Shown: positions 1 to 13,500 of the stretch, one piece after another | How positions within the stretch are numbered: the first letter of the stretch is position 1 | How the letters are laid out: each line of letters starts with the position of its first letter | NCBI GenBank assembly: GCA_026686845.1 | Contig: JAIVEN010000050.1 | Span: forward strand, 1 to 64,000 | Length of the DNA stretch: 64,000 nucleotides | Source: Adenanthera pavonina | Taxonomy: Eukaryota > Streptophyta > Magnoliopsida > Fabales > Fabaceae | Direction of reading: 5' to 3' | Notes under the pieces: model-generated | The model's database searches: none | Told to the model about the DNA's origin: nothing | Seen by the model: only the letters and a program-made list of their open reading frames with translations | Translations under genes and position numbers: made by a program

Positions 1-174
1 ATTTCTTTTGCTTTTCATAGCATTTCCATAAAGTTGGATCGTTTGGCCAAAATGGCGTGATGATGAAGCCGAATTGTGCACGTTTCTTCCAACTAGACTC
101 GAACTGTTGTGAGTAAGCCGCATAAACTCCCTACCACACTTAGAATTCCAAATCATGTGGCATTCTCCTCCTTA
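1..174. repeat. Partial satellite unit at the left edge
   Basis: The window opens inside sub-repeat B, at the unit position reading ATTTCTTTTGCTTTTCATAGC, and runs to the next unit boundary at 175. The array clearly continues to the left. Confidence 0.95.
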
Positions 175-509
175 GAGGCTCCTGATGAATGTTTAGAAAC
201 CTGAAACTTCCAAACAAAATGAGGTTAAAGCGGAAACTGATTGTGTTCATTTCATCATCCATGGCTCAAATTCGTATAAGGATGTCGGATAAACTCACTA
301 GCTCACTTCGTGTTGCAAATTTCGATGGATTTTCCGATTTCTTTTGCTTTTCATAGCTTTTTCATAAAGTTGAATCGTTTGCCAAAACGGCGTGATGATG
401 AAGCCGAATTGTGCACGTTTCTTCCAACTAGACTCGAACTGTTGTGAGTAAGCCGCATAAACTCCCTACCTCGCTTAGAATTCCAAATCTTGTGGCATTC
501 ACCACCTTA

Positions 510-2861
510 GAGGCTCCTGATGAATGTTTAGAAACCTGGAACTTTCGAACAAAATGAGGTTAAAGCGGAATCTAATTGTGTTCATTCCATCATACAAGGC
601 TCAAATTGGTGTGAGTATTTCGGATAAAAGCACTAGCTCACTTCATGTTTCAAATTTCGTGAGATTTTCCGATTTCTTTTGCTTTTCATAGCATTTTCAT
701 AAAGTTGGATCGTTTGGCCAAAATGGCATGATGATGAAGCCGAATTGTGCACGTTTCTTCCAACTAGACTCGAATTGTTGTGAGTAAGTCGCATAAACTC
801 CCTACCACACTTAGAATTCCAAATCATGTGGCATTCTCCTCCCTAGAACTTCCTGGTGAATATTTAGAAACCTGGAACTTTCAAACAAAATGAGGTTAAA
901 GCGGAATCCGATTGTGTTCATTTCATCAACCTAGGCTCAAATTGGTGTGAGTATGCCGGATAAAAGCACTAGCTCACTTCATGTTGCAAATTTCGTGAGA
1001 TTTTCCGATTTCTTCTGCTTTTCATAGCTTTTTCATAAAGTTGGGTCGTTTGGCCAAAATGGCGTGATGATGAAGCCGAATTGTGCACGTTTCTTCCAAC
1101 TGGACTCGACTTGTTGTGAGGAAGCCGCATAAACTGCCTACCTCGCCTAAAATTCCAAATCTTGTGGCATTCTCCTCCTTAGAGCCTCCCGATGAATGTT
1201 TAGAAATCTGGAACTTTCAAACAAAATGAGCTTAAAGCGGAATCCGATTGTGTTTATTTCATCAACCAAGGCTCAAATTGGTGTGACGATGTCGGATAAA
1301 CTCGCTAGCTCTCTTCGTGTTGGAAATTTTGAGAGATTTTCTGTTTTCATTTGCTTTTCAATGCATTTTCATAAAGTTGGATCGTTTGGCCATATTGGCG
1401 TGATGATGAAGCCGAATTGTTCACGTTTCTGCCAAGTAGACTCGAATTGTTGTGAGTAAGCTGCATAAACTCCCTACCTCGCCTAAAATTCCAAATCTTG
1501 TTGCATTCTCCTCCTTAGAGCCTCCCAATAAATGTTTACAAACCAGGAATTTTCAAACAAAATGAGGATAAAGCGGAATCCGATTGTGTTCATTTCATCA
1601 TACATGGCTCAAATTCGTGTGACGATGTCGGATAAACTCACTAGCTCACTTCGTGCTGCAAATATCGTGAGATTTTCCGATTTCTTTTGCTTTTCAAAGC
1701 ATTTTCGTAAAGTTGGATCATTTGGCCAAAATGGCGTGATGATGAAGCCGAATTCTTCACGTTTCTTCCAACTAGACTCGACTTGTTGTGAGTAAGCCGC
1801 ATAAACTCCCAAGGTCACTTAAAATTCCAAATCTTGTGGCATTCTCCTCCTTAGAGGCTCCTGATGAATGTTTAGAAACCTGGAACTTTCGAACAAAATG
1901 AGGTTAAAGCGGAATCTGATTGTGTTTATTTCATCAACCAAGGCTCAAATTGGTGTGACGATGTCGGATAAACTCGCTAGCTCTCTTCGTGTTGGAAATT
2001 TTGAGAGATTTTCTGTTTTCATTTGCTTTTCAATGCATTTTCATAAAGTTGGATCGTTTGGCCATATTGGCGTGATGATGAAGCTGAATTGTGCACGTTT
2101 CTGCCAACTAGACTCGAATTGTTGTGAGTAAGCTGCATAAACTCCCTACCTCGCCTAAAATTCCAAATCTTGTTGCATTCTCCTCCTTAGAGGCTCCTGA
2201 TGAATGTTTAGAAACCTGGAACTTTCGAACAAAATGAGGTTAAAGCGAAATCTGATTGTGTTCATTTCATCATACAACGCTCAAATTGGTGTGAGGATGT
2301 CGGATAAACTCACTAGCTCACTTCGTGTTGCAAATTTCGTGAGATTTTCCAATTTCTTTTGCTTTTCATAGCATTTTCATAAAGATGGATCGTTTGGACA
2401 CAATGGCGTGATGATGAAGCCGAATTGTGCACGTTTCTTCCAACTAGACTCGACTTGTTGTGAGTAAACGGCATAAACTCCCAAGGTCACTTAAAATTCC
2501 AAATCTTGTGGCATTCTCCTCCTTAGAGGCTCCTGACGATTGTTTAGAAACCTGGAACTTTCGAACAAAATGAGGTTAAAGCGGAATCTGATTGTGTTCA
2601 TTTCATCATACAAGGCTCAAATTGGTGTGAGTATGTCGGATAAAAGCGCTAGCTCACTTCATGTTGCAAATTTCGTGAGATTTTCCGATTTCTTTTGCTT
2701 TTCATAGCATTTTCATAAAGTTGGATCATTTGGCCAAAATGGCGTGATGATGAAGCCGAATTGTGCACGTTTCTTCCAACTGGACTCGACTTATTGTGAG
2801 TAAGCCGCATAAACTCAAAAGGTCGCTTAAAATTCCAAATCTTGTGGCATTCTCCTCCTTA
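510..2861. repeat. Higher-order repeat, copy 1 (offset 2689 bp, eight units)
   Basis: Units from 510 to 2861 recur 2689 bp downstream (8 x 336 + 1). Diagnostic shared features are CATCAACCTAGG with GAGTATGCCGG at about 927-960 and 3616-3649, GAATTCCAAATCATGTGG just before 841 and 3531, GACGATTGTTTAG at 2536 and 5221, and the rare AAACTCAAAAGGTCGCTT at 2811 and 5500. Order is disturbed in the middle: units 1182 and 1518 match 4207 and 4543 at an offset of 3025, so one unit was gained or lost inside each copy. Confidence 0.75.
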
Positions 2862-3198
2862 GAGGCTCCTGACGATTGTTTAGAAACCTGGAACTTTCGA
2901 ACAAAATGAGGTTAAACCGGAATCCGATTGTCTTCATTTCATCAACCTAGGCTCAAATTGGTGTGAGTATGCCGGATAAAAGCACTAGCTCACTTCATGT
3001 TGCAAATTTTGGTGAGATTTTCTGATTTCTTTTGCTTTTCATAGCTTTTTCATAAAGTTGAATCGTTTTGCCAAAACGGCGTGATGATGAAGCCGAATTC
3101 TGCAAGTTTCTTCCAACTGGACTTGACTTGTTGTTAGTAAGCCGCATAAACTCCCTACCTCGCTTAGAATTCCAAATCTTGTGGCATTCTCCTCCTTA

Positions 3199-5549
3199 GA
3201 GGCTCCTGATGAATATTTAGAAACCTGGAACTTTCAAAGAAAATGAGGTTAAAGCGGAATCTGATTGTGTTCATTTCATCATACAAGGCTCAAATTGGTG
3301 TGAGTATTTCGGACAAAAGCACTAGCTCACTTCATGTTGCAAATTTCGTGAGATTTTCTGATTTCTTTTGCTTTTCATAGAATTTTCATAAAGTTGGATC
3401 GTTTGGCCAAAATGGCGTGATGATGAAGCCGACATGTGCACGTTTCTTTCAACTAGACTCGAATTGTGGTGAGTAAGTCGCATAAATTCCCTACCACACT
3501 TAGAATTCCAAATCATGTGGCATTCTCCTCCCTAGAACTTCCTGGTGAATGTTTAGAAACCTGGAACTTTCAAACAAAATGAGGTTAAACCGGAATCCGA
3601 TTGTGTTCATTTCATCAACCTAGGCTCAAATTGGTGTGAGTATGCCGGATAAAAGCACTAGCTCACTTCATGTTGCAAATTTCGTGAGATTTTCCGATTT
3701 CTTTTGCTTTTCATAGCTTTTTCATAAAGTTGGATCGTTTGGCCAAAATGGCGTGATGATGAAGCCGAATTGTGCACGTTTCTTCCAACTGGACTCGACT
3801 TGTTGTGAGTAAGCCGTATAAACTCCTTACCTCGCTTAGAATTCCAAATCTTGTGGCATTCTCCTCCTTAGAGCCTCCCGATGAATGTTTAGAAATCTGG
3901 AACTTTCAAACAAAATGAGGCTAAAGCGGAATCCGATTGTGTTTATTTCATCAACCAAGGCTCAAATTGGTGTGACAATGTCGGATAAACTCGCTAGCTC
4001 TCGTCGTGTTGCAAATTTCGAGAGATTTTCTGTTTTCATTTGCTTTTCAATGCATTTTCATAAAGTTGAATCGTTTGGCCAAAACAGCGTGATGATGAAG
4101 CCGAATTATGCAAGTTTCTTTCAACTGGACTCGACTTGTTGTGAGTAAGCCGCATAAACTCCCTACGTCGCTTAAAATTCCAAATCTTGTGGCATTCTCC
4201 TCCTTAGAGGCTCCTGATGAATGTTTAGAAATCTGGAACTTTCAAAGAAAATGAGGTTAAAGCGGAATCCGATTGTGTTTATTTCATCAACCAAGGCTCA
4301 AATTGGTGTGACGATGTCGGATAAACTCGCTAGCTCTCTTCGTGTTGGAAATTTTGAGAGATTTTCTGTTTTCATTTGCTTTTCAATGCATTTTCATAAA
4401 GTTGGATCGTTTGGCCATATTGGCGTGATGATGAAGCTGAATTGTGCACGTTTCTGCCAACTAGACTCGAATTGTTGTGAGTAAGCTGCATAAACTCCCT
4501 ACCTCGCCTAAAATTCCAAATCTTGTTGCATTCTCCTCCTTAGAGCCTCCCAATAAATGTTTACAAACCAGGAATTTTCAAACAAAATGAGGTTAAAGCG
4601 GAATCCGATTGTGTTCATTTCATCATACATGGCTCAAATTCGTGTGACGATGTCGGATAAACTCACTAGCTCACTTCGTGTTGCAAATATCATGAGATTT
4701 TCCGATTTCTTTGGCTTTTCAAAGCATTTTCGTAAAGTTGGATCGTTTGGCCAAAATGGCGTGATGATGAAGCCGAATTGTGCACGTTTCTTCCAACTAG
4801 ACTCGACTTGTTGTGAGTAAGCCGCATAAACCCCCAAGGTCACTTAAAATTCCAAATCTTGTGGCATTCTCCTCCTTAGAGGCTCCTGACGAATGTTTAG
4901 AAACCTGGAACTTTCGAACAAAATGAGGTTAAAGCGGAATCTGATTGTGTTCATATCATCATACAAGGCTCAAATTGGTGTGAGTATGTTGGATAAAAGC
5001 GCTAGCTCACTTCATGTTGCAAATTTTGTGAGATTTTCCGATTTCTTTTGCTTTTCATAGCATTTTCATAAAGTTGGATCATTTGGCCAAAATGGCGTGA
5101 TGATGAAGCCGAATTGTGCACGTTTCTTCCAACTAGACTCGAACTGTTGTGAGTAAGCCGCATAAACTCCCAAGGTCACTTAAAATTCCAAATCTTGTGG
5201 CATTCTCCTCCTTAGAGGCTCCTGACGATTGTTTAGAAACCTGGAACTTTCAAACAAAATGAGGTTAAAGCGGAATCTGATTGTGTTCATTTCATCATAC
5301 AAGGCTCAAATTGGTGTGAGTATGTCGGATAAAAGCGCTAGCTCACTTCATGTTGCAAATTTCGTGAGATTTTCCGATTTCTTTTGCTTTTCATAGCATT
5401 TTCATAAAGTTGGATCATTTGGCCAAAATGGCGTCATGATGAAGCCGAATTGTGCACATTTCTTCCAACTGGACTCGACTTATTGTGAGTAAGCCGCATA
5501 AACTCAAAAGGTCGCTTAAATTCCAAATCTTGTTGCATTCTCCTCCTTA
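3199..5549. repeat. Higher-order repeat, copy 2 (offset 2689 bp)
   Basis: This is the counterpart of 510-2861. The outer units correspond at 2689 bp. In the middle, the unit at 3871 has no same-place partner and the pair 4207-4878 corresponds to 1182-1853 at 3025 bp. Similarity at the 2689 offset ends by about 5549, where the next unit carries a different haplotype. Confidence 0.7.
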
Positions 5550-7227
5550 GAGGCTCCTGACGAATGTTTAGAAACCTGGAACTTTCGAACAAAATGAGGT
5601 TAAAGCGGAATCTGATTTTGTTCATTTCATCATACAAGGCTCAAATTGGTGTGAGTATGTTGGATAAAAGCGCTAGCTCACTTCATGTTGCAAATTTCGT
5701 GAGATTTTCCGATTTCTTTTGCTTTTCATAGCATTTTCATAAAGTTGGATCGTTTGGCCAAAATGGCGTGATGATGAAGCCGAATTGTGCACGTTTCCTC
5801 CAACTAGACTCGAACTGTTGTGAGTAAGCCGCATAAACTCCCTACCACACTTAGAATTCCAAATCATGTGGAATTCTCCTCCTTAGAGTCTCCTGATGAA
5901 TGTTTAGAAACCTGAAACTTTCAAACAAAATGAGGTTCAAGCGGAAACCGATTGTGTTCATTTCATCATCCATGGCTCAAATTCGTCTAAGGATGTCGGA
6001 TAAACTCACTAGCTCTCTTCGTGTTGGAAATTTTGAGAGATTTTCTGTTTTCATTTGCTTTTCAATGCATTTTCATAAAGTTGGATCGTTTGGCCAAAAT
6101 GGCGTGATGATGAAGCCGAATTGTGCACGTTTCTTCCAACTAGATTCGAATTGTTGTGAGTAAGCTGCATAAAATCCCTACCTCGCCTAAAATTCCAAAT
6201 CTTGTTGCGTTCTCCTCCTTAGAGCCTCCCAATAAATGTTTACAGACCAGGAATTTTCAAACAAAAAGAGGTTAAAGCGGAATCCGATTGTGTTCATTTC
6301 ATCATACATGGCTCAAATTCGTGAGGATGTCGGATAAACTCACTAGCTCACTTCGTGTTGCAAATTTCATGAGATTTTCCGATTTCTTTTGCTTTTCATA
6401 GCATTTTCATAAAGAAGGATCGTTTGGACACAATGGCGTGATGATGAAGCCGAATTCTGCACGTTTCTTCCAACTAGACTCGAACTGTTGTGAGTAAGCC
6501 GTATAAACTCCCTAGGTTGCTTAAAATTCCAAAGCTTGTGGCATTCTCCTCCCTAGAACTTCCTGGTGAATGTTTAGAAACCTGGAACTTTCAAACAAAA
6601 TGAGGTTAAACAGGAATCCGATTGTGTTCATTTCATCAACCTAGGCTCAAATTCGTGTGAGTATGTCGGATAAAAGCACTAGCTCACTTCATGTTGCAAA
6701 TTTCGTGAGATTTTCCGATTTCTTTTGCTTTTCATAGCATTTTCATAAAGTTGGATCATTTGGCCTAAATGGCGTGATAATGAAGCCGAATTGTGCACGT
6801 TTCTTCCAACTAGACACGAACTGTTGTGAGTAAGCCGCATAAACTCCCTAAGTCGCTTAAAATTCCAAATCTTGTGGCATTCTCCTCCTTAGAGGCTCCT
6901 GATGAATGTTTAGAAACCTGGAACTTTCAAAGAAAATGAGGTTAAAGCGGAATCTGATTGTGTTCATTTCATCATACAAGGCCCAAATTGGTGTGACGAT
7001 GTCGGATAAACACGCTAGCTCTCTTCGTGTTGCAAATTTCATGACATTTTCCGATTTCTTTTGCTTTTCATAGCATTTTCATAAAGTTAAATCGTTTGGC
7101 CAAAATGGCGTGACGATGAAGCCAAATTGTGCACGTTTCTGCCAACTAGACTCGAATTGTTGTGAGTAAGCCGCATAAACTCCCTACCTCGCCTAAAATT
7201 CCAAATCTTGTTGCATTCTCCTCCTTA

Positions 7228-8907
7228 GAGCCTCCAAATAAATGTTTAGAAACCTGGAATTTTCACACAAAATGAGGTTAAAGCGGAATCCGATTGTGTT
7301 CATTTCATCATCCATGGCTCAAATTCGTGTGAGGATGTCGGATAAACTCACTAGCTCACTTCGTGTTGCAAATTTCGTGAGATTTTCCGATTTCTTTTGC
7401 TTTTCATAGCATTTTCATAAAGTTGGATCGTTTGGCCAAAATGGCGTGATGATGAAGCGGAATTGTGCACGTTTCTTCCAACTGGACTCGACTTGTTGTG
7501 AGTAAGCCGCATAAACTCCCTACCTCGCTTAAAATTCCAAATCTTATCGTATTCTCCTACCTAGAACTTACCGGTGAATGTTTAGAAATCTGGAACTTTC
7601 GAACAAAATGAGGTTAAAGCAGAATCTGATTGTTTTCATTTCATCATACAAGGCTCAAATTCGTGTGAGTATTTCGGATAAACTCACTAGCTCACTTCAT
7701 GTTGCAAATTTCGTGAGATTTTCTGATTTCTTTTGCTTTTCATAGCATTTTCATAAAGTTGGATCGTTTGGCCAAAATGGCGTGATGATGAAGCCGAATT
7801 GAGCACATTTCTTCCAACTAGACTCGACTTGTTGTGAGTAAGCGGCATAAACTCCCTAGGTCGCTTACAATTCCAAATCTTGTGGCATTCTCATCCTTAG
7901 AGGCTCCTGATGAATGTTTAGAAAACCGGAACTTTCAAACAAAACGAGGTTAAAGCGGAATCCGATTGTGTTCATTTCATCATCCATGGCTCAAATTCGT
8001 TTGAGGATGTCGGATAAAATCACTAGCTCACTTCGTGTTGCAAATTTTGTGAGATTTTCCGATTTCTTTTGCTTTTCATAGCTTTTTCTTAAAGTTGAAT
8101 CGTTTGGCCAAAACGGCGTGATGATGATGCCGAATTGTGCAAGTTTCTTCCAACTAGACTCGAACTGTTGTGAGTAAGCCGCATAAACTCCCTACCTCGC
8201 GCAGAATTCCAAAACTTTTGGCATTCTCCTCCTTAGAGGCTCCTGATGAATGTTTAGAAACCTGGAACTTTCGAACAAAATGAGGTTAAAGCGGAATTTG
8301 ATTGTGTTCATTTCATCATACAAGGCTCAAATTGGTGTGAGTATTTCGGATAAAAGCAATAGCTCACTTCATGTTGCAAATTTCGTGAGATTTGTTGATT
8401 TCTTTTGCTTTTCATAGCATTTTCATAAAGTTGGATCGTTTGGCCAAAATGGCGTGATGATGAAGCCAAATTGTGCACGTTTCTGCCAACTAGACTCGAA
8501 TTGTTGTGAGTAAGCCGCATAAACTCCCTACCTCGCTTAGAATTCCAAATCTTGTGGCATTCTCCTCGTTAGAGGCTCCTGATGAATGTTTAGAAACCTG
8601 GAACTTTTGAACAAAATGAGGTTAAAGCGGAATCTGATTGTGTTCATTTCATCATACATGGCTCAAATTCGTGTGAGGATGTCGGATAAAATCACTAGCT
8701 GACTTCGTGTTGCAAATTTTGTGAGACTTTCCGATTTCTTTTGCTTTTCATAGCTTTTTCATAAAGTTGGATCGTTTGGCCAAAATGGCGTGATGATGAA
8801 GCCGAATTGTGCACATTTCCTCCAACTAGACTCGACTTGTTGTGAGTAAGCCGCATAAACTCCCTACCTCGCCTAAAATTCCAAATCTTGTTGCATTCTC
8901 CTCCTTA
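7228..8907. repeat. Five-unit higher-order repeat (1680 bp), copy 1
   Basis: This pentamer is repeated immediately downstream at exactly 1680 bp (5 x 336), with no indels. By eye I find only about 11 mismatches across about 1.65 kb, or roughly 99.3% identity. Its five units are individually distinctive: TTTTCACACAAAATG, then CTTATCGTATTCTCC with CTTACCGGTGAATG, then AAAACCGGAACTTTC with AAAACGAGG, then GCGCAGAATTCCAAAACTTT, then ACTAGCTGACTTCG with GAGACTTTCC. Confidence 0.93.
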
Positions 8908-10587
8908 GAGCCTCCCGATAAATGTTTAGAAACCTGGAATTTTCACACAAAATGAGGTTAAAGCGGAATCCGATTGTGTTCATTTCATCATCGATGGCTC
9001 AAATTCGTGTGAGGATGTCGGATAAACTCACTAGCTCACTTCGTGTTGCAAATTTCGTGAGATTTTCCGATTTCTTTTGCTTTTCATAGCATTTTCATAA
9101 AGTTGGATCGTTTGGCCAAAATGGCGTGATGATGAAGCCGAATTGTGCACGTTTCTTCCAACTGGACTCGACTTGTTGTGAGTAAGCCGCATAAACTCCC
9201 TACCTCGCTTAAAATTCCAAATCTTATCGTATTCTCCTACCTAGAACTTACCGGTGAATGTTTAGAAATCTGGAACTTTCGAACAAAATGAGGTTAAAGC
9301 AGAATCTGATTGTTTTCATTTCATCATACAAGGCTCAAATTCGTGTGATTATTTCGGATAAACTCACTAGCTCACTTCATGTTGCAAATTTCGTGAGATT
9401 TTCGGATTTCTTTTGCTTTTCATAGCATTTTCATAAAGTTGGATCGTTTGGCCAAAATGGCGTGATGATGAAGCCGAATTGAGCACATTTCTTCCAACTA
9501 GACTCGACTTGTTGTGAGTAAGCGGCATAAACTCCCTAGGTCGCTTACAATTCCAAATCTTGTGGCATTCTCGTCCTTAGAGGCTCCTGATGAATGTTTA
9601 GAAAACCGGAACTTTCAAACAAAACGAGGTTAAAGCGGAATCCGATTGTGTTCATTTCATCATCCATGGCTCAAATTCGTTTGAGGATGTCGGATAAAAT
9701 CACTAGCTCACTTCGTGTTGCAAATTTTGTGAGATTTTCCGATTTCTTTTGCTTTTCATAGCTTTTTCTTAAAGTTGAATCGTTTGGCCAAAACGGCGTG
9801 ATGATGATGCCGAATTGTGCAAGTTTCTTCCAACTAGACTCGAACTGTTGTGAGAAAGCCGCATAAACTCCCTACCTCGCGCAGAATTCCAAAACTTTTG
9901 GCATTCTCCTCCTTAGAGGCTCCTGATGAATGTTTAGAAACCTGGAACTTTCGAACAAAATGAGGTTAAAGCGGAATTTGATTGTGTTCATTTCATCATA
10001 CAAGGCTCAAATTGGTGTGAGTATTTCGGATAAAAGCAATAGCTCACTTCATGTTGCAAATTTCGTGAGATTTGTCGATTTCTTTTGCTTTTCATAGCAT
10101 TTTCATAAAGTTGGATCGTTTGGCCAAAATGGCGTGATGATGAAGCCAAATTGTGCACGTTTCTGCCAACTAGACTCGAATTGTTGTGAGTAAGCCGCAT
10201 AAACTCCCTACCTCGCTTAGAATTCCAAATCTTGTGGCATTCTCCTCGTTAGAGGCTCCTGATGAATGTTTAGAAACCTGGAACTTTCGAACAAAATGAG
10301 GTTAAAGCGGAATCTGATTGTGTTCATTTCATCATACATGGCTCAAATTCGTGTGAGGATGTCGGATAAAATCACTAGCTGACTTCGTGTTGCAAATTTT
10401 GTGAGACTTTCCGATTTCTTTTGCTTTTCATAGCTTTTTCATAAAGTTGGATCGTTTGGCCAAAATGGCGTAATGATGAAGCCGAATTGTGCACGTTTCT
10501 TCCAACTGGACTCGACTTGTTGTGAGTAAGCCGCATAAACTCCCTACCTCGCTTAGAATTCCAAATCTTGTGGCATTCTCCTCCTTA
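8908..10587. repeat. Five-unit higher-order repeat (1680 bp), copy 2
   Basis: Second copy of the pentamer. It keeps the same five unit types in order and loses close identity around 10490-10510. The last unit type (ACTAGCTGACTTCG with GAGACTTTCC) appears a third time another 1680 bp on, near 11940-12100, so the same period was once used further right. Confidence 0.93.
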
Positions 10588-13500
10588 GAGCCTCCCGATG
10601 AATGTTTAGAAACCTGGAACTTTCAAACAAAATGAGGTTAAAGCGGAATCCGATTGTGTTTATTTCATCAACCAAGGCTCAAATTGGTGTGACAATGTCG
10701 GATAAACTCGCTAGCTCTCGTCGTGTTGCAAATTTCGAGAGATTTTCTGTTTTCATTTGCTTTTCAATGCAATTTCATAAAGTTGAATCGTTTGGCCAAA
10801 ACGGCGTGATGATGAAGCCGAATTATGCAAGTTTCTTTCAACTGGACTCGACATGTTGTGAGTAAGCCGCATAAACTCCCTATGTCGCTTAAAATTCCAA
10901 ATCTTGTGGCATTCTCCTCCTTAGAGGCTCCTGATGAATGTTTAGAAATCTTGAACTTTCAAAGAAAATGAGGTTAAAGCGGAATCCGATTGTGTTTATT
11001 TCATCAACCAAGGCTCAAATTGGTGTGACGATGTCGGATAAACTCGCTAGCTCTCTTCGTGTTGGAAATTTCGTGAGATTTTCTGTTTTCATTTGCTTTT
11101 CAATGCATTTTCATAAAGTTGGATCGTTTGGCCATATTGGCGTGATGATGAAGCTGAATTGTGCACGTTTCTTCCAACTGGACTCGAATTGTTGTGAGTA
11201 AGCTGCATAAACTCCCTACCTCGCTTAGAATTCCAAATCTTATCGTATTCTCCTACCTAGAACTTCCCGGTGAATGTTTAGAAACCTGGAACTTTCGAAC
11301 AAAATGAGGTTAAAGCGGAATCTGATTGTTTTCATTTCATCATACAAGGCTCAAATTCGTGTGAGTATTTCGTATAAACTCATTAGCTCACTTTGTTTTG
11401 CAAATTTCTTGAGATTTTCTGATTTCTTTTGCTTTTCATAGCATTTTCATAAAGTTGGATCATTTGGCCAAAATGGCGTGATGATGAAGCCGAATTGTGC
11501 ACGTTTCTTCCAACTGGACTCCAATTATTGTGAGTAAGCCGCATAAACTCCCTACCTCGCTTAGAATTCCAAATCTTGTGGCATTCTTCTCCTTAGAGGC
11601 TCCTGATGAATGTTTAGAAAATCGGAACTTTCAAACAGAATGAGGTTAAAACGGAATCCGATTGTGTTCATTTCATCATCCATGGCTCAAATTCGTGTGA
11701 GGATGTCGGATAAAATCACTAGCTGACTTCGTGTTGCAAATTTTATGAGATTTTCTGATTTCTTTCGCTTTTCATAGCTTTTTCTTAAAGTTGAATCGTT
11801 TGGCCAAAACGGCGTGATGATGATGCCGAATTGTGCAAGTTTCTTCCAACTGGACTCGACTTGTTGTGAGTAAGCCGCATAAACTCCCTACCTCGCTTAG
11901 AATTCCAAATCTTGTGGCATTCTCCTCCTTAGAGGCTCCTGATGAATGTTTAGAAACCTGGAACTTTCGAACAAAATGAGGTTAAAGCGGAATCTGATTG
12001 TGTTCATTTCATCATACATGGCTCAAATTCGTGTGAGGATGTCGGATAAAATCACTAGCTGACTTCGTGTTGCAAATTTTGTGAGACTTTCCGATTTCTT
12101 TTGCTTTTCATAGCTTTTTCTTAAAGTTGAAACGTTTGGCCAAAACGGCGTGATGATGATGCCGAATTGTGCAAGTTTCTTCCAACTGGACTCGACTTGT
12201 TGTGAGTAAGCCGCATAAAATCCCTACCTCGCTTAGAATTCCAAATCTTGTGGCATTCTCCTCCTTAGAGGCTCCTGATGAATGTTTAGAAACCTGGAAC
12301 TTTCGAACAAAATGAGGTTAAAGCGGAATCTGATTGTTTTCGTTTCATCATACAAGGCTCAAATTCGTGTGAGTATTTCGGATAAACTCACTAGCTCACT
12401 TCATGTTGCAAATTTCGTCAGATTTTCCGATTTCTTTTGCTTTTCATAGCTTTTTCTTAAAGTTGAATCATTTGGCCAAAACGGCGTGATGATGATGCCG
12501 AATTGTGCAAGTTTCTTCCAACTGGACTCGACTTGTTGTGAGTAAGCCGCATAAACTCCCTACCTCGCTTAGAATTCCAAATCTTGTGGCATTCTCCTCC
12601 CTAGAGGCTCCGGATGAATGTTTAGAAACCTAGAACTTTCGAACAAAATGAGGTTATAGCGGAATCTGATTGTGTTCATTTCATCATACATGGCTCAAAT
12701 TCGTGTGAGGATGTCGGATAAAATCACTAGCTGACTTCGTGTTGCAAATTTCGTGAGATTTTCTGATTTCTTTTGCTTTTCATAGCTTTTTCTTAAAGTT
12801 GGATCGTTTGGCCAAAACGTCGTGATGATGATGCCGAATTGTGCAAGTTTCTTCCAACTAGACTCGACTTGTTGTGAGTAAGCCGCATAAACTCCCTACC
12901 TCGCTTAGAATTCGAAATCTTGTGGCATTCTCCTCCTTAGAGCCTCCCGATAAATGTTTAGAAACCTGGAATTTTCAAACAAAATGAGGTTAAAGCGGAA
13001 TTCGATTATGTTCATTTCATCATCCATGGCTCAAATTCGTGTGAGGATGTCGGATAAACTCACTAGCTGACTTCGTGTTGCAAATTTTGTGAGATTTTCC
13101 GATTTCTTTTGCTTTTCATAGCTTTTTCTTAAAGTTGAATCATTTGGCCAAAACGGCGTGATGATGATGCCGAATTGTGCAAGTTTCTTCCAACTGGACT
13201 CGACTTGTTGTGAGTAAGCCGCATAAACTCCCTACCTCGCTTAGAATTCCAAATCTTGTGGCATTCTCCTCCCTAGAGGCTCCGGATGAATGTTTAGAAA
13301 CCTGGAACTTTCGAACAAAATGAGGTTATAGCGGAATCTGATTGTGTTCATTTCATCATACATGGCTCAAATTCGTGTGAGTATTTCGGATAAACTCACT
13401 AGCTCACTTCATGTTGCAAATTTCGTGAGATTTTCTGATTTCTTTTGCTTTTCATAGCATTTTCATAAAGTTGGATCGTTTGGCCAAAATGGCGTGATGA

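Larger units (their letters stand above)
1..11240. repeat. Array zone 1: mixed subfamilies
   Basis: Units mix three states of the 5' box and at least three haplotypes of the 83-125 block. Units with CAACCAAGG, GACGATGTCGG and TTTTCATTTGC (for example 1182-1517, 1854-2189, 3871-4542, 10588-11259) are concentrated here. A rare GTTTACAAACCAGG or GTTTACAGACCAGG variant marks 1518, 4543 and about 6227. Unit length stays at 335-337 bp. Several higher-order duplications, listed separately, explain most of the order. Confidence 0.8.
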
